Source: Parapristionchus giblindavisi (lineage: Eukaryota; Nematoda; Chromadorea; Rhabditida; Diplogasteridae). Taken from it: 64,000 nucleotides of DNA. The translations under genes and the position numbers were made by a program. The stretch covers positions 868,001-932,000 of the forward strand of contig CALSFV010000235.1 of assembly GCA_943737045.1 (NCBI GenBank), written 5' to 3'. The notes under the pieces were generated by a model. It had not been told where the DNA came from and did not search any database. It saw only the letters and a list, made by a program, of their open reading frames with translations. The first letter of the stretch is position 1. Each line of letters opens with the position of its first letter. This document shows, one piece after another, positions 1 through 10,272 of the stretch.

Positions 1-601
1 AAATACCTGAGTGATCACAAGATGGGAAAGGTGGAATGACAGAAATGGCCGAGATAAGTGAGGGAGAGCTACCTAGGATCCAATCGATACACTTAGAGCT
101 GCGCGTTGGAAAATTATTCAGATGTGACAAATTGTGAGAGATAATAAAGTCAGAGAGAATACGATCAATGGGGGATTGGGTATTACTTAGCAAATCACAG
201 TTGAAGTCACCAATATAGAAGATGGGATGGGGAGATGCAGCATGGATATCGGTAAGGCAGGCAATTAGGGACTCGGTCTTAGGTAATGAGTAATTGGGTG
301 GACGATAAACAAGGCATAGTCGAATGTATGACGTGATATGGAAAAGATCGATGCAAAGAATCTCGTGATTGGATGAGGGAAGGGATACGGTAGTGAAAGA
401 CAGGTAATCACGTAGGATCAGGCATATGCCTCCTCCTCGGGTGGGACGGTCATGACGAATCATGGAATATGGTAGTGAACCAATAAATAACGATGAAAGG
501 TATTTCGTACTGAGCCATGTCTCGGTAATTAGAACAATATCAGGTTGTGTGATTGTCAAGAAAGAGCGTAATGCATCAACCTTATTAACGATAGATCTCA
601 T
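1..601 (-). CDS. CR1-like LINE ORF2, apurinic endonuclease domain (partial, runs off window)
   Basis: Reading the minus strand from the ATG at 601-599 gives an open frame to the window edge with the order of landmarks of a LINE AP-endonuclease: NMRSIVNKVDALRSFL, the catalytic-Glu block ITETWL, RGGGICL, VYRPPNY, the metal-site block YIGDFNCDLL, SKCIDWIL and a final CDHSGI. The frame is also open upstream of the ATG (about 657), overlapping the end of ORF1, as in CR1-clade elements where ORF2 follows ORF1 closely. The endonuclease nicks genomic DNA to prime target-primed reverse transcription. The reverse transcriptase part would lie left of position 1. It is probably the same clade as the RT fragments at 11617 and 33971, but no overlapping region is present to prove one family. 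No stop or frameshift is seen in the visible part, so this copy may be young. Confidence 0.85.
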   Translation of the reverse strand, partial: MRSIVNKVDALRSFLTITQPDIVLITETWLSTKYLSSLFIGSLPYSMIRHDRPTRGGGICLILRDYLSFTTVSLPSSNHEILCIDLFHITSYIRLCLVYRPPNYSLPKTESLIACLTDIHAASPHPIFYIGDFNCDLLSNTQSPIDRILSDFIISHNLSHLNNFPTRSSKCIDWILGSSPSLISAISVIPPFPSCDHSGI

Positions 602-645
602 ATTATAGTAATAGCAAATAAGTGAATGTGTGATCTCGGGCTCAT

Positions 646-1398
646 TTAGTTTTTTGTGGTATTAGGAGGGATAGAGAGAATAGTCTGGGGAGCATCAGAC
701 TGGACTGGTGTGCGAGGGACACCATAATTTGGACGAGAGGAGGGATTTGAACGAAGACTCTTCTTGACAGCATCCAATTGTGATCTCTCAATTATCGATC
801 CAGCGTATAGAATGACATCTCTTCCATTACTCTTCATCTCACGTAGCTGTTGTCTCAGCTTATAGGCTTCTTCACGTTCGGCCTTGGTCAGTGAGGGGCG
901 AACGAAAACATTAGGGAATTCAGTGGATAGGAAACGAGACTTGGAAAGGAATGATTGTTGGGCGGAGCGAGTATGGAACATCAATTTAAGAAGACGAGGA
1001 TGGGAGGCCTTCTTCTCACCCATGCGGAAGCACGCGGCCGGAGCATGCTCTAGCTCAGCGAAATCAAGCATGGCCGTGACTTTGACATGATCAGCGGCCA
1101 CTCGATCACTGGCCTTCACGGCATCAGACTCAGGAAGACCACTCACAACAACCGATCTCTCTCGCTTCTCCTTCTCGATAGCATCATCGAACGACAAGGG
1201 CGTTCTAGCTGAGAGTTCTTTGAGTTGAAGGACACAAGTGCCCAACAACAACGAGAGAGGAGTGAGCTTCTCTGCCTCAGGCAGAGAATCGAGGTAGGCG
1301 CCGATACCATCGATGAGAGAAGAAGGGCTGAGGGAGGAACCGGACGCGACTTCGTTACGAAAAGAAGAAGGTGACATATCAGCGGGTCTTTTGGGCAT
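646..1398 (-). CDS. CR1-like LINE ORF1 protein
   Basis: A 250-residue frame directly upstream of the endonuclease frame on the same strand. The middle block ERSVVVSGLPESDAVKASDR, followed by CFRMGEKKASHPRLLKLMF and a basic helical stretch KAEREEAYKLRQQLREMKSN, matches the style of the nucleic-acid-binding ORF1 proteins of nematode CR1-like LINEs (RRM-like fold, then a charged helix). It would coat LINE RNA in the cytoplasmic particle. The stop (TAA, 648-646) lies about 45 nt before the first ORF2 ATG, compatible with reinitiation. The start at 1398 is the first ATG after a stop-rich 5' leader. Family assignment rests on context plus motif style and is not proven. Confidence 0.7.
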   Translation of the reverse strand: MPKRPADMSPSSFRNEVASGSSLSPSSLIDGIGAYLDSLPEAEKLTPLSLLLGTCVLQLKELSARTPLSFDDAIEKEKRERSVVVSGLPESDAVKASDRVAADHVKVTAMLDFAELEHAPAACFRMGEKKASHPRLLKLMFHTRSAQQSFLSKSRFLSTEFPNVFVRPSLTKAEREEAYKLRQQLREMKSNGRDVILYAGSIIERSQLDAVKKSLRSNPSSRPNYGVPRTPVQSDAPQTILSIPPNTTKN

Positions 1399-1559
1399 AA
1401 ACAGTAAAGAGGAGGAGAAAGGATAAATACAGGATGATTACAATGAATAGAAAATCAGAACAAGATGTAATACTAGATTAACATAAGCAGTAACTAGTAA
1501 ATGAACAAAAATATGTCTAGTATCGATTGGATCGCGCAAAAAAATAGAGAAGGGAAGGG

Positions 1560-1655
1560 GTCACCTAACTCTACGAGGGAAGAGAGGAGAGTGACGAGGG
1601 AAGAGAGGAGAGTGACGAGGAAAGAGAGGAGAGTGAGGGAAGAGAGGAGATTCTT
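1560..1655 (-). repeat. Short tandem repeat in LINE 5' leader
   Basis: About four head-to-tail copies of a roughly 21-bp purine-rich unit (GAGGGAAGAGAGGAGAGTGAC and shortened variants) sit just upstream of LINE ORF1. On the LINE sense strand they are CT-rich. They may be 5' promoter-type monomers or a simple satellite at the insertion border; the sequence does not decide. Confidence 0.6.
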
Positions 1656-1878
1656 CTGATATATTTGCTTTTTACAATGCTATTTACATGTGGACAAAAT
1701 TAGCGCCCTTTTTACAATTTCCAATTCCATTTACAAGAAATTAACACCACATTACATGTTAGTCTTATCTGATGAAAAACGATCACAACTATAAATATCT
1801 AAAAAAAATATTCGCATCATAAAAAACATGCGATGAAGTGTGCGGGACTGCAAGAGTACTGGATCGATAATACCATAC
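1656..1878. other. AT-rich stretch between LINE and gene A exon 5
   Basis: Read on the minus strand this should contain intron 5 and exon 6 of gene A. I looked for the exon 6 hallmark (a CxxS..E then DCPSEEEC-type block found in paralogues B and C) and do not see it. Gene A therefore appears cut off after exon 5, probably by the LINE insertion or a rearrangement. Confidence 0.45.
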
Positions 1879-4800
1879 ACAAGTTAGCAACGAGCTCGTA
1901 ATCAAGATCTATAAAAGATGGTGCCTCTGCCTTGCGAGAGTTTGGAAGATCCCATTTCGACGTCTTATTCACTGGAAATTCTTTCTCGAGCAGGTGGAGC
2001 TGCAAATATGTATTATAGGGGGTTGAAATATGGTGGAAAACCAAAAAAGCGAATTTCCGAGCGTTAAAATGTACCCTGGAGAACCGAAAATGGAAAGTAC
2101 TCTAGACATCGGAAAGTCGCAGTTGCGAATGCAAATTTGAATTCCCTCACCTTAGTCGCTCCCGCGAATTCAAATATCGACTTTCCATTTTCGGTTTTCA
2201 GGGCACATTTTAACACTCGGAAACTCGCCTTTTTCGGTTTTCCACCATGTTTTAATGTGCCATTATTGTTGTTTACGTCATTCAAATTTATTCTTTTAAA
2301 TTGTAATGAACATGATCAGTGAGAGATTGAATACTAGATGGTTATCACTGTCTAAGATGAATTGTGTGTTTTCACGTGTTTTACACAACAAATTAGCCCG
2401 GGTGATCCATAACGGTGAAATTTATTTAGAATTTATCAAAACTCACAAAAGTGAGAGTTTCGTTTTCTTCGATTTCGTCTTAATTTTTTCACTCATTTCG
2501 CTACCAATATGTGTTATATCGTCTGAAAACTATGAAAAGGCCTCTTGGGAGATAGAATCTATCGATATATGAGCGATAATTCATTGTTTGTTGATGTCAG
2601 ATGGGAATGCCCGCAGACACCCTCTCACAACAGTTCCGGATGTCTGTTTCGACTATTCACAAGGTCAACAAAACTCCAACTGATGCTCAAACAATGAAGA
2701 GAACTTATGGACGAACTCACAAGACGACCACGACATCTCATCGTCTGATTACTTACATCTCGAAGGAGAACCCGAGGCTCAATGCAAGGAACATCAATCA
2801 GGAACTGGCGGGAATTTCACCACATTGGGGTACCTAAAGCTTCTAAACTTGGCTGAAAAGATGTTTGATGTGTCCGTGTACATTGTGCAACGTCGTCTTC
2901 GTGCGTCGGGACAATTTGGACATCGGCATGTCTAGATACCGCTGATCTCCGATACGATTCGCAAAGCAAAAATCGCGAGCACATTTATTGGACCCCCTAA
3001 CAATAAAAATTAGCCGCATTGTCAGATGAAATCAAATTTCTGATAATCGGTACGAGGGAATATATTTGATTTGAAGTGCCAGCTGGCCACCGTGAAGCAT
3101 AGAGGAGGGCTGTTGATGTTGTTGGGTTATTTCTCTGTTGATTTCATTACACCCCTGGTCCATATGAATGGAATTATAAGTAAGGAGGACAACACTGATA
3201 TCCTAGAGACTAGAGTTGGCAATTTGGACGTTGCGGGCCCGCAAAGAAATTGGCTTTTCATTGCTAGTGATTGCGGGCCCGCAATGCGGTGTGAAATCAT
3301 TGCGTCCCGCAATTTCGAATGGTGCGGTGTAAAATCATTGCGGGCCCGCATTGGCATTGCGGGCCCGCAAAGTCATTTTCCTCTCCTCTTCCTTCTCTCT
3401 TCATTCTCTCGGAGAGGAAAAGGACTTTGCGGGCCCGCAATGCCATTGCGGGCCCGTAATGATTTTACACCGCACTATTCGAGTTTGCGGGCCCGCAATG
3501 AATTACACCGCTCTGCGGGCCCGCAATGAATAGTGCGTTATTGCCAACTCTACTAGAGACCCATTTAATTAACGCAAACGTCTTTTCAGCCAAGTTTAGA
3601 AGCTTTAGGTACCTCAATTTGGTGAAATTCCGCCAGTTCCTGATTGATGTCCCTAGCATTGAGCCTATTGTACTCCTTCGAGATACAAGTAATCAGACGA
3701 TAAGATGTCGTGGTCGTCTTATGAGGTCGTTCATAAGTTTTCGTCATTGTTTGGGCATCAGTTTTATTTTACTCATCCAGAATCAAGGAATATTGATATT
3801 TATCATCAAGTAATATGTTAATTGTCGCAATTTTATCATTCTGTTCTCACAATCAGTGATCCCCCAAAACCACCCTTATTAGTCGTATCATCACATTTTA
3901 TTATTTTAATATGTTTCGTTGCGTGCTCGACACGTAGAGAGATAGCTCCCAAGAGACCTTTTCATGGTTTTCAGACGATATAACACATATTGGTAGCGAA
4001 ATTAGTGGAAAAAAATAAGACGAAATCGAAGAAAGCGAAAATCTCACTTTTGTGACTTTTGATAAATTCTAAATAAATTTCACCGTAAGGGATCACCCGG
4101 GCAAATTTGTTGTTTAAAACACGTGAACACACTCTCAAAATAATCCCTGCAAAGCTGGACATGATTGGTTGAGTTTGAAAAATGTTATGACGAAAAATGC
4201 AAAAGTGGATATACTTTTGCACGGAACTATATGTAATGAACATATGTGAACAACTCTACTCAATAGCGTATTAATAAACATGATTATAATTAAATAATTA
4301 CTCTTCCATTGAAGAAATATGAATTAAAGAAATTTATCATTAAAAATTATGAAAACTTAAAATGGCAAGTTTCCAGTTGATATAAGCACAAGGAAAACGA
4401 AAAATTAAAATACTGCGATCCGTAAGACAGATCCGGATGGGAAAACACAGAAATGAACCGCTCAATCCGGAGCCTATGTAGGTGTGCAAAAATTCAAATA
4501 CCGATTTTCATCTGTCGAGTTTCTAGGTTAAAAATTTTCTATTTCGATCTTTAGTTATGCTTCAAAAAGAAAAAAATGAGAAAAAATGCTGTGTAAAAGT
4601 TGAAAAATCTAATGAAAAATCCCCCATGAGATGATTCAAGCCGTTTTCCGGATTTTTGTGCATTTTAAAGTTTTGAACACTGCATTGGAGAGCGAAAACA
4701 GACAATTAAAATGACTGAAAATGACTTAACACGTTCTTTTTTTTCGAAAAAAAAAGAAAAAAAAACGCGCTTTCCATTTTCACCCAATTTATATCAAATT

Positions 4801-5612
4801 ACCATGTTTTCGGAGGATTCGATAATGAAAGAGCAATTTGTAGCACGGGCAGAAGAATCAGAAGTATCAGTGAGACGAACTGAAAAAAGAATCAATTTCA
4901 TATTTGACGCGGACATTGTGAGTATTATAAGATATGTGAAAATATACAGAAAAGCGGTTCGCGGTTCAGCTCACACTCTGAAGCCCGTGTATCAATTTTG
5001 AAGTGTGTGAAACAATAACCAACTGGTGCTTAAAACATACTAATAGATTTGTTGAACTCCGAATCTATTCCAGAACTGTTGCATGTGACAATTGCTTGTT
5101 TGTTCCATTCCAGTTTTACTCCATTTCCAGGTTTAAGTGATTTGTCAACAAGCGTGAATTGCCAACGAAAAGCCGAAAGAGTCCTTAATTAAAGCATTCA
5201 ATGAGTTGAAAATATATTAAAATTATTTTTTTAAACGCACTTGATGGATACTGTTCGGTTGCATGTTCCCGGTGTGACCAAACTGTCCATATACATGTAA
5301 TCAACGATTTTACTGGGAAGTTGCTTTTTGATGTCTCTACATGACCAGTCAACGAAGCATTTCTGTGAAAAGGTTTGTTGTAAATTACATTATTAATTAC
5401 ATTTCATCAAATATTCTCATTAACTACATATTCGTGGACTGAAAACAAGGTTAGTATAACATGGAAACAGATAATATTATAATTTAAACTACCGGATAAT
5501 CTTGAATCAAAAAGGATCTTACCATTGATAATCCGCATTGGGAAAAGTCAATGGAATGAACTAAAGTATATTGAATGAATATTAAGCCATATATAGCTAA
5601 ATAGACGATCAT
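1879..5612 (-). CDS. Gene A: cysteine-rich secretory protein paralogue, 5 exons then truncated
   Basis: Exons on the minus strand: 5523-5612, 5241-5362, 5041-5183, 4803-4879 and 1879-1999, with phases 0, 2, 1, 0, 1 identical to paralogues B and C. Exon 1 encodes a signal peptide (MIVYLAIYGLIFIQYTLVHS) and follows a TTTTCAG acceptor. Exon 2 carries KCFVDWSCRDIKK and GTCNRT; exon 3 encodes WQFTLVDKSLKPGNGVKLEW and VTCNSSGIDSEFNKS. Exon 4 ends CSFIIESSENM. Exon 5 encodes LHLLEKEFPVNKTSKW then DLPNSRKAEAPSF. Exons 1-4 are inside the inverted-repeat arm and almost identical to gene B (one Thr/Met change in exon 2). Exon 5 is outside the arm and clearly diverged. Intron 4 is inflated to 2.8 kb by a foldback. 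No exon 6 or later is found, and a CR1 LINE lies immediately downstream, so I regard it as truncated. Function unknown; a secreted or surface role follows from the signal peptide only. Confidence 0.7.
2601..2837 (+). pseudogene. Tc1-like transposase N-terminal remnant
   Basis: A 78-codon frame reads QQFRMSVSTIHKVNKTP, then YGRTHKTTTTSHRLITYISK, then NPRLNARNINQEL. This follows the paired helix-turn-helix plus GRPRKTT AT-hook-like linker order of Tc1/mariner transposases. The catalytic DDE domain is missing and the right half of the foldback carries a degraded inverted copy. Non-functional. Confidence 0.65.
3211..3552. mobile_element. hAT-type MITE with GCGGGCCCGC array
   Basis: The element is flanked by a perfect 8-bp direct repeat CTAGAGAC (3203-3210 and 3553-3560) and has 13-bp perfect inverted termini TAGAGTTGGCAAT / ATTGCCAACTCTA. 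An 8-bp duplication with a (C/T)A..G terminus is the hAT superfamily signature. Inside are about eight copies of the palindrome TTGCGGGCCCGCAA or close variants (near 3231, 3271, 3339, 3356, 3427, 3444, 3485, 3512), arranged symmetrically around a CT-rich centre. It has no coding capacity, so a transposase must be supplied in trans. Confidence 0.85.
4263..4800. other. Gene A intron 4, AT-rich, no recognised feature
   Basis: The remainder of intron 4 beside the foldback. Apart from A-rich runs near 4740-4765 I see nothing. Similarity to gene B stops here: the intron sequences of A and B diverge immediately after the shared donor GTAATT. Confidence 0.6.
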
Positions 5613-5625
5613 ACTGAAAATATCA
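5613..5625 (-). promoter_or_regulatory. Probable trans-splice acceptor of gene A
   Basis: On the minus strand GATATTTTCAG ends one base before the ATG. A strong nematode acceptor abutting the start codon with no in-frame upstream exon suggests spliced-leader addition. A cis intron in the 5' UTR is the alternative. Confidence 0.5.
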
Positions 5626-6157
5626 ACGTTAAGCTGGAACTCCTAGGGAAGTTCGTGTGGAGCTCGAGCTTATATGAAATTCAAAATGTCAAATGCCAAA
5701 ATGTCAAATGTCAAAATGACAAAATGTTCCATGAGAAACAAACCTGGATGATAGAAAGGGAGAGAAGATAAAACGTGAACCAATCTATAGAAATGGTGAA
5801 TGATATAATGAAAGGGAGAAGAATGAACGATGACATTTCGATTCATTATGTAAATTACTAAATATTTCTTTTAATTTTGTTAGGCTCAATCATTTCATAC
5901 GTGGATAAAGCACTTACAAGTTATGTGGTGTTCAAATCAAGACATAGAAACGAAAATATGGCGGGACAGTGCGTAAAACGGGGTTTTGGCCATGCTTTTC
6001 TTGTCGTTTCGGTAATTTTAAACAGAACGAAACAGAAAAGATAAATAATGAAAGAGAGAGTGAGCTACGAGAAGGAGATGCTCTCATCATTTTGCCAACT
6101 GCTTGCTGAGAAAGGAGAATATGCAATTGGGCTTTGCTCACGGCCAATTTTTTAACA
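5626..6157. other. 5' flank of gene A inside arm 1
   Basis: Contains a short tandem array of a TTTGACATT-like unit (about 5672-5727) and a pyrimidine-rich stretch; identical to 44655-45186 upstream of gene B. Presumably the promoter region, but I see no specific element. Confidence 0.4.
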
Positions 6158-6694
6158 TACAGTACCGTCCAGAAGTATACCAAAAGTACATTTTTCGTCA
6201 TAACTTTTTTCAAACTCAACCGATCCTGTCCAGTTTTTCAGGGATTATTGTGAGAGTGTTTTTACGTGTTTTGCACAAATAAACACCCCGGTTGAACTCT
6301 TACGGTAAAATTAATTTCGAATTTATCAAAAGTCACAAAAGTGAGATTTTCGTTTTCTTCGTTTTCTTCGTTTTCTTCAGAGTTTATCACTCATTTCGTT
6401 ACCAATGTGTGTTATATCATTTTAAAACCATGTCACGGCCACTTGGGAGCAATATTCCACCGATATCTGTACTAGAATCCTTTCGTCGTGAACGTCAGAT
6501 GGCTCCGTCCGCAGCCCCCTGTCGCAGCTGTTCCAGATGTCTGTTTCGACTATCCCCAAGGTCATTAGAACTCCAATCCGTGCCCAAACAATGATAAGGA
6601 CTAATGGACGAGCTCTCAAGACGACCACGACTTCTCATCATATTATTACACGCGTCGCGATGGAGAACTCGAGGCTCACTGCAATGGACACTTA

Positions 6695-6930
6695 CTCTGG
6701 TATTTCAAAACTTAGTCTACTTAAAATACGTCACAGACTTAAAGTTTACTTTAAGTAAACTTCAAGTGAGTGACGTCACATTTTCACTTTAAGTGGACTT
6801 GCGTCTCACTTTAAGTAGACTTACGTAGTGACGTCACACTTTAAGTAGACTTACGTTTCACTTGAAGTAGACTTACAAGTATACTTAAAGTGAAACTGCA
6901 AGTAGACTTTAAGTCTTGAAATACCAGAGA
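6695..6930. mobile_element. ACTTAAGT-type palindromic MITE (copy 1)
   Basis: Inverted ends CTCTGGTATTTC / GAAATACCAGAG enclose a run of ACTTAAAGT and AGTAGACTT motifs, with TGACGTCA boxes. Related copies stand at 53637-53831 and 61252-61459, plus the arm 2 copies. Superfamily not identified; target duplication unclear. Confidence 0.8.
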
Positions 6931-7396
6931 AGCAAGAACTTGCGGAATTTCACCAAATTGAGATATGTGAAGCTTCTAACTTGAGTGAAAAGACGTTTGA
7001 GGGAAGGAAATAGGTCTCTAAGATATCAGTGTAGTCCTCCTTCCCCATAATTCAATTCACATGGTCCAGGGGACCAACCCCAACTGCCGAGAAATAACCC
7101 CACAAAATCAACGATACTCCTTCAAGCTTCAAGGTGAGCAGCTGGTTGTTCCCATCAAATCTAGTGTTAACCGGATGACGAAAATGATCTATACCCACCG
7201 TACCAATCATCAGAAACTTGTTTTGGTCTGAGAATACGACCTACTAGCATTGTTGTGGGGTCCAATTCAGATCGTCGATGTTGTGGGGTTGTTTCTCTGT
7301 AGATGGGGTTGGTCCCCTCGACCATCTAAAGGAATTGTAAAGAGGGACGAGTACGTCAATATTCTGGAGACCCATTTCCTTCCCTCAAACATCGGT

Positions 7397-7651
7397 TCAG
7401 CCAAGTTTAGAAGCTTTAGGTATCCAAATTTGTTGAAATTCCGGCGTTTCTTGCTTGGTGTCCGTTGCATTGAGCGTCGGATTCTCCTTCTGGATGCGGG
7501 CAATCAGACGATCAGAGGTCATAGTCGTCTTGCGAGGTCGTCCATTAATCTTCTTAATTGTTTGAGCATAGATTGGAGCTATGATGACCTTGTGGATGGT
7601 CGAAACAGTCACCCGGAAATACTTTGAGAGGATGATTGCGGACAGTGCCAT
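7397..7651 (-). pseudogene. Tc1-like transposase N-terminal fragment
   Basis: An 84-codon frame: KYFRVTVSTIHKVIIAP, then INGRPRKTTMTSDRLIARIQ and NPTLNATDT. This is the second helix-turn-helix with the GRPR AT-hook-like linker of Tc1-type transposases. It stops where the foldback arm ends; no DDE residues are present. Copies in arm 2 at 39496-39750 and 43161-43415 are identical in translation. Confidence 0.75.
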
Positions 7652-7996
7652 CTGACGTCAACGACGATTGAATTCTCGCTCGGATATCGGTAGACTCTTG
7701 CTCCCAAGAGGACGTGTAATAGTTTTACAACGATATATAATGTACTTTTTGGTATACTTTTGGACGGTACTGTATTAAGAAATCGGCTCAGTGAGATTCC
7801 AGGAAGTGCCGGACATCGACCTCACCGATTTGCTCAAAAATTTTTTATGGATACCCCCATGGGCCCCCATGACAAAATGGGTATTCGTTTGGGCTGGTTC
7901 CTTGAAACACAGATGTGGCGGGTTAACGAAATTTGAAAACTCGATTTTCACCGAAAAAAAATGGAGCGACCTAGGACCAATGTTAGTGTCGATTAA

Positions 7997-9769
7997 GACA
8001 CCGGCTCAGTAAGACTCCCGGTAGTGCCGGACATCGACCTCACCGATTTGGCTCAAAATTTTTTTGTGGATACCCCCATGGCCCCTCATCACAAAATGGG
8101 TATTCATTTGGGCTGGGTTCTTGAAACATAAATGTGGCGGGTTCTCGAAATTTGAAAACTCGATTTTCACCAAAAAAAGTGGAGCGACCTAGGTTCAATG
8201 TTAGTGTCGATTAATTACAAGTGTGCCTAGACAACAAAAACTCGCTATAGGACGGTTCGGATATCCGATCGCAAACTGATTTTTTTACCTCCTCAAAACA
8301 CATTAAAATTAATTAAAATTTTAAATTACTAAATCGCATAATTATTTTTACCTTATCTTATAGAGCAAAATATTCCGCGTCGGAAGAGGATTAAAAACTA
8401 AAAATCGATAGACCCCTATTTTGAGAAAAATGGGCCTGACCATGACTCGAAAATATTTTTATTTTTAAAACCCCTCATGTTTGAAATCATATTGAAGATC
8501 TTTTTGAGTAGAACAACTTTTATGTTGAACGTTTTGTCTGAAACTCATGTTCAAGAGAGTTTCACACGTTTTCCTGCAATTTTGAGGAAAACGAAAATAA
8601 AATATTTTAAAACAAAAAAGCGCAGTCCAATTTTTACCTTATCTTATAGAGCAAAAAATTTCGCGTCGAATGAGTGTAAAAAATCAAAAATCGATAGACC
8701 CCTATTTTGAGAAAAATGGGCCTGACCATGACTCGAAAATATTTTTATTTTTAAAACCCCTCATGTTTGAAATCATATTGAAGATCTTTTTGAGTAGAAC
8801 AACTTTCGCGTTGGACATTTTGTCTGAAACTCATGTACAAGAAAGATACACACGATTATGTGACCAATTTTGAGTTAAGCTAAATAAAAATATTTTTTTT
8901 GCAAAATCGTGTGTATCTTTCTTGTACATGAGTTTCAGACAAAATGTCCAACGCAAAAGTTGTTCTACTCAAAAAGATCTTCAATATGAGAACAAACATG
9001 AGGGGGTTTGAAAACAAAAATATTTTCGAGTCATGGTCAGGCCCATTTTTCTCAAAATAGGGGTCTATCGATTTTTGATTTTTTACCCTCATTCGACGCG
9101 GAATTTTTTGCTCTATAAGATGAGGTAAAAATTGGACTGCGCTTTTTTGTTTTAAAAATATTTTATTTTCGTTTTCCTCAAAATTGCAGGAAAACGTGTG
9201 AAACTCTCTTGTACATGAGTTTCAGACAAAACGTTCAACATAAAAGTTGTTCTACTCGACGAGCTCTTCAATTTGAATACGAACATGAGGGGTTTTAAAA
9301 ACAAAAATATTTTCGAGTCATGGTCAGGCCCATTTTTCTCAAAATAGGGGTCTATCGATTTTTGATTTTTTACCCTCTTCCGACGCGGAATTTTTTGCTC
9401 TATAAGATAAGGTAAAAATAATTGTGCGATTTTGTAATTTAAAATTTTAATTAATTTTAATGTGTTTTGAGTAGGTAAAAAAATCAGTTTGCGATCGGAT
9501 ATCCGAACCGTCCTACAGCGAGTTTTTGTTGTCAAGGCATACTTGTGATTAATCGACACTAACATTGAACCTAGGTCGCTCCACTTTTTTTTGGTGAAAA
9601 TCGAGTTTTCAAATTTCGATAACCCGCCACATTTATGTTTCAAGGACCCAGCCCAAATAAATACCCATTTTGTGATGAGGGGCCATGGGGGTATCCACAA
9701 AAAATTTTTGAGCCAAATCGGTGAGGTCGATGTCCTGGCTCAACCCTCGAATCTTACCGAGCCGGTGTC
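7997..9769. mobile_element. TTAA-flanked foldback element (nested)
   Basis: A near-perfect palindrome centred about 8884, ends GACACCGGCTC / GAGCCGGTGTC, with TTAA at 7993-7996 and 9770-9773. The interrupted host element keeps an unfilled version of the site in its other arm (GATTAATTGTAAGTATA, reverse complement near 11340-11356), where only one TTAA is present. This proves TTAA duplication on insertion. Frames of 60-182 codons in the arms (for example 9152-9700 minus) have no recognisable domain. Confidence 0.88.
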
Positions 9770-10272
9770 TTAATTATAAGTATAAAAAGACAACAAAAAC
9801 TGGCTATACGACGGTCCGGAAATCCGATCGCAAACTGATTTTTTACCTCCTCAAAACATTCTAAAATTAATTAAATTTTAAAACGAAAAACTGCAGTCCA
9901 ATTTTTGCCTTATCTTATAGAGCAAAAAATTCCGCGTCGAATAAGGGAAAAAAATCGAACCCGTCTTTTGAGATAAATGGACCTGAAGTTGACCTGAAAA
10001 TATTTTTGCTTTTAAAATCTCTCATGTTTGTACTCATATTGAAGAGCTCGTCGAATAGAACAACTTTCATCTCGAACGTTTTGTCTGAAACTGATGTACA
10101 AAAGAAATACACGAATTAAGATTTATTGGATCCAACTCATTTCGATCGCTTGTATCTTGAGAACAAATGACTTTCATAGAATACGACCAACATGAATAAT
10201 GACGAGTACTTTAAAATGAGTATCAGCGTGGCAAGGATCCGACAACTTTTTTAAGACCACTTTCGATGCACT

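Larger units (their letters stand above)
2290..4262. mobile_element. Old Tc1-type foldback element in gene A intron 4
   Basis: The two halves are inverted copies: the block around 2380-2470 is the reverse complement of that around 4045-4130, and 2600-2900 pairs with 3550-3760. The right end keeps a degraded terminus ending TTTTGCACGGAACTA, related to the cleaner CAGTACCGTCC termini of the element at 6160-7772. The left terminus is eroded. Both halves contain remains of a transposase N-terminus (see 2601). The centre is interrupted by a hAT-type MITE (3211-3552). It is older and more diverged than its relative at 6160. Confidence 0.7.
6160..7772. mobile_element. Tc1/mariner-type foldback element
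   Basis: Bounded by inverted termini CAGTACCGTCC (6160) and GGACGGTACTG (ending 7772), each next to TA, the Tc1/mariner target. Both halves carry degraded N-terminal transposase sequence in opposite orientation (6537-6758 plus; 7397-7651 minus), so the element is two inverted 5' halves of a transposon. A small ACTTAAGT MITE is nested near the middle. Copies occur at 39375-40987 and 43040-44652. Confidence 0.85.

Noticed and set aside
2137..2322. Small plus-strand frame near gene A exon 5
   Set aside because: It lies in a local inverted repeat (about 2060-2270) in the intron, with an equal frame on the other strand.
3225..3540. Regularly repeated GCGGGCCCGC palindromes as a CRISPR array
   Set aside because: Spacing is irregular, the flanks are symmetrical, and the whole sits inside a MITE with terminal repeats and an 8-bp target duplication in an animal genome.
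5932..6219. 95-codon minus-strand frame upstream of gene A (MSLKKVMTKNVLLVYF...)
   Set aside because: It runs across the Tc1 foldback terminus into the gene flank, and its mirror and duplicated copies are changed at the junctions; no protein feature.
8477..9700. Family of small proteins sharing NGPDHDSKIFLF
   Set aside because: The frames recur on both strands because they lie in palindromic TTAA foldback arms built of tandem subunits; no start context or domain is seen.
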